Assembly (NCBI GenBank): GCA_947498355.1
Contig: CANMKA010000016.1
Span: forward strand, 26,081 to 90,080
DNA length: 64,000 bases
From: an uncultured Paraglaciecola sp.
Lineage (GTDB): Bacteria; Pseudomonadota; Gammaproteobacteria; Enterobacterales; Alteromonadaceae
Direction of reading: 5' to 3'
Shown here: positions 45,462 to 53,687 of the stretch, piece after piece
Position numbering within the stretch: position 1 is the stretch's first letter
How the letters are laid out: every line of letters begins with the position of its first letter
Notes under the pieces: model-generated
The model's input: only the letters and a program-made list of their open reading frames with translations
Database searches by the model: none
Told to the model about the DNA's origin: nothing
Position numbers and translations under genes: made by a program

Positions 45462-47179
45462 ATGTGGCCGCTCTGCCCTAGTTCGATAGCCCACACGTAT
45501 TCTTGATAACTAGGGACGCATTCAATCCGTGTTTGCATACTTTGATTAATTGGCGCGTACATCACAAAAAACTGATGCAATACCGAGGCAAAATGATACA
45601 CATCAGAGGCACACACAAACTTGGTTTCGTCTAAGGTAATATGTAGTTCAACGCCTTGCACAAATACCCCACGCTTAACTTGATTTACCTTGTTGGTGGT
45701 GACGCTTAAAATAGACTCAATTCGCAGTCTGTTTTCAGAGCGCTGTGACCAATCGAACATTGCCAGTAAACGCTTGAGTTCGTTGGCATCGGCCAAGGAC
45801 GCAAACTTTACGTTGAGCAAACTGATCAGTTGCCAGTGCTTGGCACTATTTGGACTGGTTTTGTAATTACTTGGCCGCGCGATATTTTGCACATGCAACA
45901 GTGACGACATAGTCTTGCCACCGCGATTGAGTTGCCCTTCGCGTATGGTTTGTTTTGGCCAGCGACCGTTGTATGCGGTAATTTCTAGGGAAACGGTCTC
46001 ATCTATGCTGTTTTGCTCAATGGGTAAAGACACATAATGAGTGGGCACAGCATCGCCGATGTCTTTTAACATCAGGGTATACAGCCTTTTTTCGTCACCA
46101 AACACACTTTGATAACGGGGTAAGTATTGGTGAGCTTGCGAGGTAAGCCGCTCGCGTCCTTCGACCTTGTCTACCGAGTAGGTAAACACGCTTTGACGCT
46201 GATCGCGATCGGGTACAACCAAGTAATCGGTTTGACTCAAAGATAGGCGAATAGCCTCAGCATCTTGCTGAAATAAGTTGATCCCCACCACGCAATTGAG
46301 CTTAATATTCACCGCACTCAGGCTGTGTCCCGGGGGCAATTTGACCTCTGACTTAATGCTCAATTCAAAGGTATCGATGTGTTCGGGTAAGTCCAATTGA
46401 CGATGAAAAACTAGGTCGACAAAATTAAATCGCTCTTTGCCGTTAAAATAGTCGTGCAGCAGTGAATAGCCCGGATGGCTTGTCGAAGCATTGGGCAACA
46501 AGGCGCTGTGTTGGTTTAAGTTCGCTGGATGAATGGACGTCTCGGGTAAAGCGCAATTATACGCCTTGTGCGCTGGGCCAAATGCCAGCGACACCTCGCC
46601 TGAGTGGGTCATCAAAAAGTGATACAAGCCGCTGACCAGTGGTGTATCACCGTCTAAATATAACCGTAACTTGCTCAGGTCGTAGTGCTGCTTGTCGCCG
46701 TGGCACAACCACTTGATTTTTAGCGTCAACTCCGACCCTGCAAAGGTGTCGCGGCACTGGGCATCGACAATTTCTAAGGGCGCGATACTGATGTCGTGAC
46801 AGGTGGTAAACTTGCAGGTCACTCGCTCCACAGCTTGTTGGGTGGCAATTTCGAGCCCTTTGTTGACCAGTAATGACTCTTGCATCGAAAACTTGGGATG
46901 AAACTGAAACACGGTAGTCGACGGATAGAAGTTTAGTAATGCTGGACACAGCTGGCGCAACACCTGTTCAGACACTTCAGGCAGAGAATCGTCTAAGCGC
47001 TTTTGAATGTTGGCGTTGAGATAAGCCACTCCCTCAAGTAGCCGTTCCACATGAGGATCGCGCTCTTTGATTGAATCAATATTCAATTGCCCCGCGTGCT
47101 CGGGATAGTTTTCGGCGAATTGTTTACCCGCTTGGGTTAACAGACGCATCTGAGCATCAAAATACTGCTGCATACTCAC
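45458..47179 (-). CDS. tssF: T6SS baseplate protein TssF
   Basis: This 573-residue protein has the TssF opening (LRQLCPALLNFYPSTTVFQF after ERDPHVERLLEGVAYLNANI), the DFQLPEH-type region and the GPAHKAYNCALPETSIHPAN segment. It is DUF879/VasA family. It lies between tssE (57-bp gap) and tssG (overlap). Confidence 0.93.
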   Translation of the reverse strand: MSMQQYFDAQMRLLTQAGKQFAENYPEHAGQLNIDSIKERDPHVERLLEGVAYLNANIQKRLDDSLPEVSEQVLRQLCPALLNFYPSTTVFQFHPKFSMQESLLVNKGLEIATQQAVERVTCKFTTCHDISIAPLEIVDAQCRDTFAGSELTLKIKWLCHGDKQHYDLSKLRLYLDGDTPLVSGLYHFLMTHSGEVSLAFGPAHKAYNCALPETSIHPANLNQHSALLPNASTSHPGYSLLHDYFNGKERFNFVDLVFHRQLDLPEHIDTFELSIKSEVKLPPGHSLSAVNIKLNCVVGINLFQQDAEAIRLSLSQTDYLVVPDRDQRQSVFTYSVDKVEGRERLTSQAHQYLPRYQSVFGDEKRLYTLMLKDIGDAVPTHYVSLPIEQNSIDETVSLEITAYNGRWPKQTIREGQLNRGGKTMSSLLHVQNIARPSNYKTSPNSAKHWQLISLLNVKFASLADANELKRLLAMFDWSQRSENRLRIESILSVTTNKVNQVKRGVFVQGVELHITLDETKFVCASDVYHFASVLHQFFVMYAPINQSMQTRIECVPSYQEYVWAIELGQSGHI

Positions 47180-47236
47180 TCTCTAGTTGATTAGCCCATC
47201 CCGTGGACAAGTCATGTTTAGTCAATAGCTGGTAGT

Positions 47237-47641
47237 TCATGCTTCAGTCTCTTTGCGCTGCACGCTGGCTTTACCGCGCGTGGCGAATTTTGTACTGAGC
47301 TGTAACGACAAGCCACTCACCAAAAATGCCTGGATATCTAGGGTAATAACGCAATCGCCTTGGTTGATGTCTTTGGCAACTACATTGACACTGCGAACCC
47401 TAGGTTCGTATTTCTCTATTAATTTTTTGACTTCTAATGCCAAGGTCTTTTGTGAATAAGGCAAACCTTCGTAGATGTCTTCTACATCTGACAAGCCATA
47501 GTCACCCATATGCGAGAGCACGCCACGTCGAGAGTTAAGCAAGTAATTGAGGTGTTGGCAGACACTTTCAATTTCTACTTTTTTCTCTGATGTAATCGAT
47601 TGATAAGTAACTGGCTCAGCCAACTTGTCAAACAAAGCCAT
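47237..47641 (-). CDS. tssE: T6SS baseplate protein TssE (gp25-like)
   Basis: The 134-residue protein matches the gp25/TssE family: SVCQHLNYLLNSRRG-type region (here VCQHLNYLLNSRRGVLSHM), YGLSDVEDIYEGL, then IEKYEPRV. It caps the sheath at the baseplate. It follows hcp after 123 bp that contain a strong hairpin. Confidence 0.92.
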   Translation of the reverse strand: MALFDKLAEPVTYQSITSEKKVEIESVCQHLNYLLNSRRGVLSHMGDYGLSDVEDIYEGLPYSQKTLALEVKKLIEKYEPRVRSVNVVAKDINQGDCVITLDIQAFLVSGLSLQLSTKFATRGKASVQRKETEA

Positions 47642-47721
47642 TGGGCGAATTCCGTTTGCTAATTAATATCTAGCCATTCCGCCTACAGTAGATGTAATGC
47701 AGGTATGACATAGGGGGTAAT

Positions 47722-47750
47722 GCAGTGCCACTCACAACAAGTGGCACTGC
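47722..47750 (-). terminator. Strong stem-loop between hcp and tssE
   Basis: GCAGTGCCACT, loop CACAACA, AGTGGCACTGC is a perfect 11-bp stem 15 bp after the hcp stop. No T-run follows on the minus strand, so it is probably an mRNA 3'-end stabiliser or partial terminator. Such an element would let hcp be expressed above the downstream baseplate genes. Confidence 0.6.
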
Positions 47751-47764
47751 TTACTAACGACTAA

Positions 47765-48250
47765 TTATCTGCCTTCAGTCCAAGAATCTGCGAACTCGAT
47801 GTTGCCATCGACGTATGTCCACGTGATTTTCTTGTAGCGAAGAGATACTGTCTCAAGGTGCGGGTAACGCTCCTTGTCTAGATCTTTAACGTTGTGCATA
47901 GTAGGTGCAATAGAGGTGATCTTCACATCTTCTAGTTTTTGACAAAAGTACTCTTTCTCAGTACCTGTATCGTCAATGCGGTACCACTTAAGCTCAAGTT
48001 GCTTAAGGGTCTGACCATTCGCACAAGCTTTGTAAAGGTAAGGCGTAGACGCGTCAACGGCTTTTGTAATAACAAAAGGTTCGTGCTTACGAGTACCTGT
48101 TAGTTCACCTGTGTCGTTATCAATAGGGATACGTAATTCGTGGTCGAAATGTAAGATTTCAATAGAATTCTCACGACCTGCCACGGTTACTGAACCATTG
48201 ATATCGTTTGCTTGATCATCTTTTAACCACATGTACGCTGGAATAGCCAT
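47765..48250 (-). CDS. hcp: T6SS inner-tube protein Hcp (TssD)
   Basis: This 161-residue protein has Hcp features: AYMWLKDDQANDINGSV at the start, EILHFDHELRIP, RKHEPFVITKAVDASTPYLY and VSLRYKKITWTYVDGNIEF. Hexamers stack to form the secreted tube. The start has AAAGGAAAA upstream. A structured leader and a strong downstream hairpin flank it. Confidence 0.95.
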   Translation of the reverse strand: MAIPAYMWLKDDQANDINGSVTVAGRENSIEILHFDHELRIPIDNDTGELTGTRKHEPFVITKAVDASTPYLYKACANGQTLKQLELKWYRIDDTGTEKEYFCQKLEDVKITSIAPTMHNVKDLDKERYPHLETVSLRYKKITWTYVDGNIEFADSWTEGR

Positions 48251-48338
48251 TTAATATTTTCCTTTTAAGTTTAAATTAATAATTGTCCTAATTGATGGCA
48301 TACACCTACATACAATAAAGTGCTATCGTATACAGGTG

Positions 48339-48404
48339 CCCCAAGAAGCGCTCCGCTTTATGCCAAGGGGTTACATGTCCCGAGCCGGCGGCAACCAGCT
48401 CGGG
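48339..48404 (-). promoter_or_regulatory. Structured leader upstream of hcp
   Basis: Two stem-loops lie ~90-155 bp before the hcp start. One is 48339-48370: outer CCCC/GGGG with inner AAGCG-CTC-CGCTT. The other is 48379-48404: CCCGAGC, 12-nt loop, GCTCGGG. A longer pairing of GGGGC with GCCCC across both is possible. The second stem is followed by T5 on the plus strand, not the minus, so it is not an obvious terminator for the leftward operon. An RNA element controlling hcp is plausible. Confidence 0.45.
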
Positions 48405-48540
48405 GCAATTTTTGTGACCTAGCGAAAAAATCGCAACGGTCAAAATTTGTTTTTTTCTATATAACTATGTTTCAGTCCTATCAACATTGTTGGCTGTCAT
48501 TTTTAACTCCCTTTTTATGCTCGCGTCTGTCAATTCAGTG

Positions 48541-48960
48541 CTATAAATAATGCTGAATATCACTACGACTATTGCACCTTTGGATGTCTGAAATGTACTT
48601 AAACACTGGCGATATAAATAAAAAATACAAAACGACGCTAACAAATATAAAATCAACCATTTCGGTTGAGGTGTAACCACCCGCTTGAAACTCGTAATAG
48701 TAAACCAGTGTGTTTATCAAAAAATGACTGACTAACACGAACCACCAGATGGATACATTGGTTATGTATTTCTTACTAAATGCCGCACAGAATGCCGCCA
48801 ATAAAATCAACAGTTCTAATGGCGCTAAAGATAACGACAACCACGCCGGATGAACCGGTAACAAAGAATCTGGTAGTGTTGTTGAGGTATAAGTCGCCCA
48901 CATATTCACTATTAATAGCGATACAAACAACACCTTCCAACCCAGTCTATTATTCGTCAT
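48541..48960 (-). CDS. Small four-TM membrane protein between tssC and hcp
   Basis: The ATG at 48960 gives 139 residues (a TTG at 48975 is possible). Four hydrophobic helices are visible: WKVLFVSLLIVNMWATY, APLELLILLAAFCAAF, IWWFVLVSHFLINTLVYYY and MVDFIFVSVVLYFLFIS. I do not recognise the family. It begins 23 bp after the tssC stop and is probably cotranscribed. T6SS operons do not normally carry a membrane protein here, so it may be an immunity-like or accessory insertion. Confidence 0.6.
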   Translation of the reverse strand: MTNNRLGWKVLFVSLLIVNMWATYTSTTLPDSLLPVHPAWLSLSLAPLELLILLAAFCAAFSKKYITNVSIWWFVLVSHFLINTLVYYYEFQAGGYTSTEMVDFIFVSVVLYFLFISPVFKYISDIQRCNSRSDIQHYL

Positions 48961-48983
48961 ATCTACTAGCGCCAATCTACTGA

Positions 48984-50504
48984 TTACTTTTCGCCAGGCA
49001 TTTGTCCAACCAATGCCAAACGTACATCAACGCCTTCCACTTGGAAGTGCGGTACCACATAGGTATTCACTCTGTAGTAACCGGGATTCCCAGGGATTTC
49101 GGCCACTGTAACGTTGGCATCTTTTAACGGATGCGTCGCAATCAAGTCTTCACCTGGGTTGTTCATTTTGGTAACCAATGAGCCCAACCAATCATTGAGT
49201 TGCTGCTCTAACTCGTGACGAGGTTTACTCGACCCTATGTTCTCACGCTGTAACACTTTCATGTAATGGGCGATACGCGAGACCAAGAAGATGTATGGTA
49301 AGCGCGAATTGATTCGAGCGTTAGCCGTAGCTTCTGGGGTATCGAACTCAGTAGGACGCTGGGCACTGTTAGCCGAGAAGAAACACGCGTAATCAGAGTT
49401 TTTGTAGTAACTCAAAGGAATAAACCCTTGGTTAGCAAACTCCAATTCTTTGGTTTCAGACACTAACACCTCAGTCGGGATTTTGGTTTCTAAGCCGTTA
49501 CCCGCTTCGAACGAATGCAAAGGCAAGCTCTCCACTTTGCCGCCTGATTGAGGACCGCGAATATTGACCGCCCAACCATGCTTGTGGAAGCTTTGAATCA
49601 CATTGGCTGCAAAGGTAAAAGATGCATTGCCCCACAAGTATTTGTCGTGATTTTCACCGTTGACATCTTCTTGATAGTTAAAGTTACGCACTGGGTTAGC
49701 TTCGCCGTATGGCAAGCGCTGCAAATAACGGGGGAAGGTCAAGCCGATGTAACGAGAGTCTTCTGAGTTTCTAAAATTCTTCCAACGCAAAAACTCTGCG
49801 CGGTCCATGTACGAACCCAAGTCTTGAATTTTAGCCACGTCTTCCAGTGAATCTTTCAAGAAGAACTTAGCGCCAGCACTGGCCAAGAACGGGCAGTGCG
49901 CGGCAGAAGACACACGCGAAATCTCTTGTAGCAAGGCAACGTCGGCGGCACTGCAATCAAACTCATAGTTAGACACTATGTTTGAAATGGGCTCGCCCCC
50001 TGGGGTATCGAACTCTGCTGTGTAAACATGCTTGTACAAAGACGACTGGGTGGTGTCTGGTGCTTCGTCAAAATCTTCGCGTAAGGTCTCTTTGTCTACG
50101 TCTAGTAACTCAATCTTGATATTAGAGTTGCTTGGGCTGCGGTTCACTAAATACTGCAAAGAACGCCAAGCCGATTCGATTTTTTGAAACTCTTCGTGGT
50201 GTAACACTTGGTCGAGCTGCTGAGAAATTGCGCTGTCGATTTTTGCTACGTAATTATCAAGCAGCCCTTTGTCAATTCGAGTAACGTCAGAATCACTGGC
50301 CATCTCTAAAAAGACATTAATCGCCGCAGTTAAACGCTGATCGGCGTTGGTTTCGGCTAAACTTCCGGCATCGCGAAACGACTCAATAGCCACTTGCTCT
50401 TCAACGGGGGCAATATCGACTAAGTCGCACAAGCTCTCATAGGTGCTTTTGACCACGGCATCTTCGACTTTAGCCGCGACATTCATTTGTTCTTGCATAG
50501 ACAT
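48984..50504 (-). CDS. tssC: T6SS sheath protein TssC
   Basis: The start at 50504 has AAAGGAG 7 nt upstream, giving 506 residues. The sequence carries TssC/EvpB signatures: QKIESAWRSLQYLVNRSP, DEAPDTTQSSLYKHVYTAEF, PGGEPISNIVSNYEF, CPFLASAGAKFF and GLTFPRYLQRLPYG. It forms the contractile sheath with TssB. Confidence 0.95.
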   Translation of the reverse strand: MSMQEQMNVAAKVEDAVVKSTYESLCDLVDIAPVEEQVAIESFRDAGSLAETNADQRLTAAINVFLEMASDSDVTRIDKGLLDNYVAKIDSAISQQLDQVLHHEEFQKIESAWRSLQYLVNRSPSNSNIKIELLDVDKETLREDFDEAPDTTQSSLYKHVYTAEFDTPGGEPISNIVSNYEFDCSAADVALLQEISRVSSAAHCPFLASAGAKFFLKDSLEDVAKIQDLGSYMDRAEFLRWKNFRNSEDSRYIGLTFPRYLQRLPYGEANPVRNFNYQEDVNGENHDKYLWGNASFTFAANVIQSFHKHGWAVNIRGPQSGGKVESLPLHSFEAGNGLETKIPTEVLVSETKELEFANQGFIPLSYYKNSDYACFFSANSAQRPTEFDTPEATANARINSRLPYIFLVSRIAHYMKVLQRENIGSSKPRHELEQQLNDWLGSLVTKMNNPGEDLIATHPLKDANVTVAEIPGNPGYYRVNTYVVPHFQVEGVDVRLALVGQMPGEK

Positions 50505-50517
50505 GGGTACACTCCTT

Positions 50518-51048
50518 TTATTCTGCTGCTTGTTCTGCTTCAGCTGACTTTTCTGCTTCAATCAAAGGCGCAAGGTCATCCAGCTTGGCTTTTAGTTCGT
50601 CAAGTTCGGGCTGATTTTGTAACACTCGCTCTAACTCTTTGCGCAGTGACGCGTTGTCTAACAAGTTAGACTTTAAGTCTTTCAACAAATTGCGCATTGC
50701 CATCATTTTGTTTAGCTCTGGGATCTGCGCCGCCACTTGCTCGGGGTCGAATGATTTAAACGAGTCAAATTTAAGGTCAACGCCAATGCTGCCTTCACCA
50801 GAAATTTTGTTATCAACCATAAAGTTCGCAGTGGGTGCAGTGCTTTCTAGTACTTGATCCAAGTTGTTTTTACTAATAGAGATACGTTCGCGCTCGCTTA
50901 GCTCTTGCTGGTTGTTGCCATTTGAGTAGTCGCCTACCACTAGCATTTTTAACGGCAGCTCTTTGCTTGTTGAGGCGCCATCAGTATCAAGCTCCAACGA
51001 TATATTCACGCGGGCTCTCGGAATCTCTTTTTGAAATGTGTCAGACAT
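50518..51048 (-). CDS. tssB: T6SS sheath protein TssB
   Basis: This 176-residue protein has the TssB/VipA pattern: FQKEIPRARVNISLELDT, PLKMLVVGDYSN and LKFDSFKSFDPEQVAAQIPE. The C-terminal helix (AKLDDLAPLIEAEKSAEAEQ) is the acidic TssB tail. It precedes tssC by 13 bp. Confidence 0.95.
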   Translation of the reverse strand: MSDTFQKEIPRARVNISLELDTDGASTSKELPLKMLVVGDYSNGNNQQELSERERISISKNNLDQVLESTAPTANFMVDNKISGEGSIGVDLKFDSFKSFDPEQVAAQIPELNKMMAMRNLLKDLKSNLLDNASLRKELERVLQNQPELDELKAKLDDLAPLIEAEKSAEAEQAAE

Positions 51049-51131
51049 ATCTTTCCCTTTAATATTTCAATTTATCCAACGCGCAACGAGCGCGAACTAT
51101 TCAGTACCCAATAACCACTCTTGAGTACACA

Positions 51132-52676
51132 TTAAATCCAACCCAAAGCAGTTTCGGGTTGAGTTAAAATCATGTTGTCTTTCAGCCTTTGGCACTGCTC
51201 CGCAAGCGCCTTATTGCCACTTGCGACCAGTGTTTCAAAACACAGCAAACTGCTGCGCCAGACCTGCATGGCAAAACTTGGTTGCCATTGTCCCAACTGG
51301 TGTTGCTCAATCGCTTCGACCAAAGTCAGCAAAATCGGCTGAGCAAAGTCAAAACGCTCGGCGTGTAAACACATTCTGGCCTTGAGCAATTGCACATTGG
51401 CTTGTTGAAACTGCGAATGGGCTGGCAATTGATTCAATACCCCTAAGGCCTGATTCAATTTTCCCTCTTCGACCAGCGCCTTGGCTTGCTGCTCTGCTGT
51501 GTCGTATTCGGCATCAGCCTGCCCTGACGCTGGCTCACTGGGCGCGTATTTCGCGACCAAATCTGTGAGCAGATCTTTACTTTTGGCACTGCAAAATGGC
51601 GTGCCGTCTTCATAGGTTAAATTGGCCAATTGCGGAAACCGGATCACCAATTGTAATAGGCTCAGCTCTAACTGCTGAACTCTGGCCGGCTCGGCTAACC
51701 CTTTTAGGGCACTGAGTTGCAGTGCTTGCAAATCCATATTGAAATGCATCGCGCCTTCCATAAACAAGGCTTCGCCTGCCAGCAGCGCATCGTGAAAATT
51801 ATCCGTGCTCAGCGCGTTCTTAATCGGCGCAAAGGCCGTGGCGCGCGGCGCGGGCAAACGGGTTTTACCCTGCTCATTTGGCGGCAAGCTAAGATCAGAC
51901 CAACGAGCTGCACGCGCTGTGCCTATCAGCCGCGCAAAGTTTGTCTGCTCTCGGTCAAATTCGAGCAATTTGCGCAGGCCTTTGGCGTAGTTCGTTTCCG
52001 AATCAATTTGTACGCTGAGCCCAGCATGCGACAGCGCCGCCATTTCAGGCTGAGGAGCTGGCGCGTTTGGCGCGACTTTTCCCTCAACCTCTGCTTTTGG
52101 CTTGGGCGCTGATGTAACCTCGATTACAGGGTGCTTTTGCGCCAGCTTGTCTAGCCAATCCAGCATGTCTGATAGTGGCCCGGCATCTTCATCTAACTGG
52201 CGCACGGTGTGTTCGCCATATACCGCCAGTTGCTGCTGCAGTGCCTGAATCTGCTCAGGGCGCCACTCTGCTCGTAACTCGATTAGCGCAATCATTCTGG
52301 CTTGCTGACTCAACAACCACACATGCACAGCTTTACGGGCCTTGTTCGATAACGGGTGTACATCTGCTAAAAACTCTGCAACAAAATGATTAAACAGTTG
52401 CAAGCCATAAGTGGCGCCAATTACGCCGTATTCGCTTGCGGCGGCAAACACCAAATAACTGGCCACCCGCAAATCTTTTGTGTTGTCAGCTAATAGCTGA
52501 GTCCCCAAGATAAAAATGTGTTTAGTGTCAAGCTCCCCTACCCCAGAAAAGCTCGACTTGAGGAATTTAAAGTCCTCTTCGTACTTTTGGTCTTCTCCGC
52601 AAATCGCGCCACTAAGCGGCGCCGATAACGCATCAAACCAAGCTTGCCAATCACTGTGGGTGTGAAGTTCGCTCAT
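51132..52676 (-). CDS. tssA: T6SS assembly protein TssA
   Basis: The start at 52676 is 4 bp past the tagF stop; longer frames run into tagF. The 514-residue protein has the ImpA_N-type domain (WFDALSAPLSGAICGEDQKY, DLRVASYLVFAASEYG), a proline/alanine-rich linker (NAPAPQPEMAAL) and a helical C-terminal half with the VasJ-like pattern. TssA primes baseplate and tail assembly. Confidence 0.9.
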   Translation of the reverse strand: MSELHTHSDWQAWFDALSAPLSGAICGEDQKYEEDFKFLKSSFSGVGELDTKHIFILGTQLLADNTKDLRVASYLVFAAASEYGVIGATYGLQLFNHFVAEFLADVHPLSNKARKAVHVWLLSQQARMIALIELRAEWRPEQIQALQQQLAVYGEHTVRQLDEDAGPLSDMLDWLDKLAQKHPVIEVTSAPKPKAEVEGKVAPNAPAPQPEMAALSHAGLSVQIDSETNYAKGLRKLLEFDREQTNFARLIGTARAARWSDLSLPPNEQGKTRLPAPRATAFAPIKNALSTDNFHDALLAGEALFMEGAMHFNMDLQALQLSALKGLAEPARVQQLELSLLQLVIRFPQLANLTYEDGTPFCSAKSKDLLTDLVAKYAPSEPASGQADAEYDTAEQQAKALVEEGKLNQALGVLNQLPAHSQFQQANVQLLKARMCLHAERFDFAQPILLTLVEAIEQHQLGQWQPSFAMQVWRSSLLCFETLVASGNKALAEQCQRLKDNMILTQPETALGWI

Positions 52677-52680
52677 GGTG

Positions 52681-53679
52681 CTAAGCCTTACACCAACGAC
52701 GCAACGCATCGTACATACTGACATTGTCCGTCTTAGCCAGCGACAACACCTTATCTGACAAAGGTTGAGAGGCACTGAGACTGGCAAAGTCAATAATCGA
52801 CTGATGGTTGACCTCGGGAGACCACACGCAACTAAAATACGATGGTGGTACAGGGGTCGTGAAAATCGTCAAACTCGCGGCTTGGTCTTGACCGCCAATT
52901 TGGAAAAACACCCAAGGTCGCCAGTTGTGATCTGCCACTAACACAGTCACCAAATGCAGCCAAAACGCGGCGATTATCTCAAAGCCATTCCCCAAGCTAG
53001 GCATTGGGAAACGCAAGCCTTGCTGGCTGCGCAAACATCCGCGGTTGGCCATCGATTGTAAAATCAGTGACGACTCTTGGATAATCAAGGCACGCTGCTG
53101 ACAGTCGTCAATATCGATTGCTCGCCACAGGGTTTGCATCGGAATATGTCTAAAGGCTTCCAGCAATTGATTGATATTAGTGGGCTGTCTAAAACCATCG
53201 CACATCTGCTGTAACTGACTCGCATGACTTTGCATATCATCGATAGACTCAGCGGCAAAAACCTGCTCAGCGGTGTGTTGTAACTGATGAAAGTCATTGT
53301 GTTGATTTAAAAACAGCGCAGCCGGATGGCGTCGATACAGGGCTTGTCCCGCGTGCACAAAACTCACAAAGGGATAGTGGCGGCCACTGCTGTCTACACT
53401 GGGTGAAATACTCCCCACCAAGTTGGCTTCGTTGTCATTACCCGCCATAAAAAATAAATTGCTCAAGCCAAATAAGTTATCACTACTGTTAGTCACAGGG
53501 TTGCGCGAAGCGTAAGCAAAGCCTTCTTTAATCCAATGGTCCAAGCCTATCGACTCCCGAGCATTGACCTGAAACTTAATAAAGTCAGGACGCAACGCGG
53601 TTTTACCCAGAAATCCATACTCGTCTTGGCGAGTGATATCCGGCTTAGTGTCGACTGTGCGCTTAAATAACCCAAACAT
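52681..53679 (-). CDS. tagF: T6SS-associated regulator TagF
   Basis: The 332-residue protein matches TagF (DUF2094): YGFLGKTALRPDFIKF, HWIKEGFAYASRN, and SVDSSGRHYPFVSFV. TagF is a negative regulator of T6SS assembly linked to the threonine-phosphorylation pathway in Pseudomonas. It sits between tssM and tssA. No PpkA kinase, PppA phosphatase or Fha protein is in the window. Confidence 0.88.
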   Translation of the reverse strand: MFGLFKRTVDTKPDITRQDEYGFLGKTALRPDFIKFQVNARESIGLDHWIKEGFAYASRNPVTNSSDNLFGLSNLFFMAGNDNEANLVGSISPSVDSSGRHYPFVSFVHAGQALYRRHPAALFLNQHNDFHQLQHTAEQVFAAESIDDMQSHASQLQQMCDGFRQPTNINQLLEAFRHIPMQTLWRAIDIDDCQQRALIIQESSLILQSMANRGCLRSQQGLRFPMPSLGNGFEIIAAFWLHLVTVLVADHNWRPWVFFQIGGQDQAASLTIFTTPVPPSYFSCVWSPEVNHQSIIDFASLSASQPLSDKVLSLAKTDNVSMYDALRRWCKA

Positions 53680-53687
53680 GACAGATC

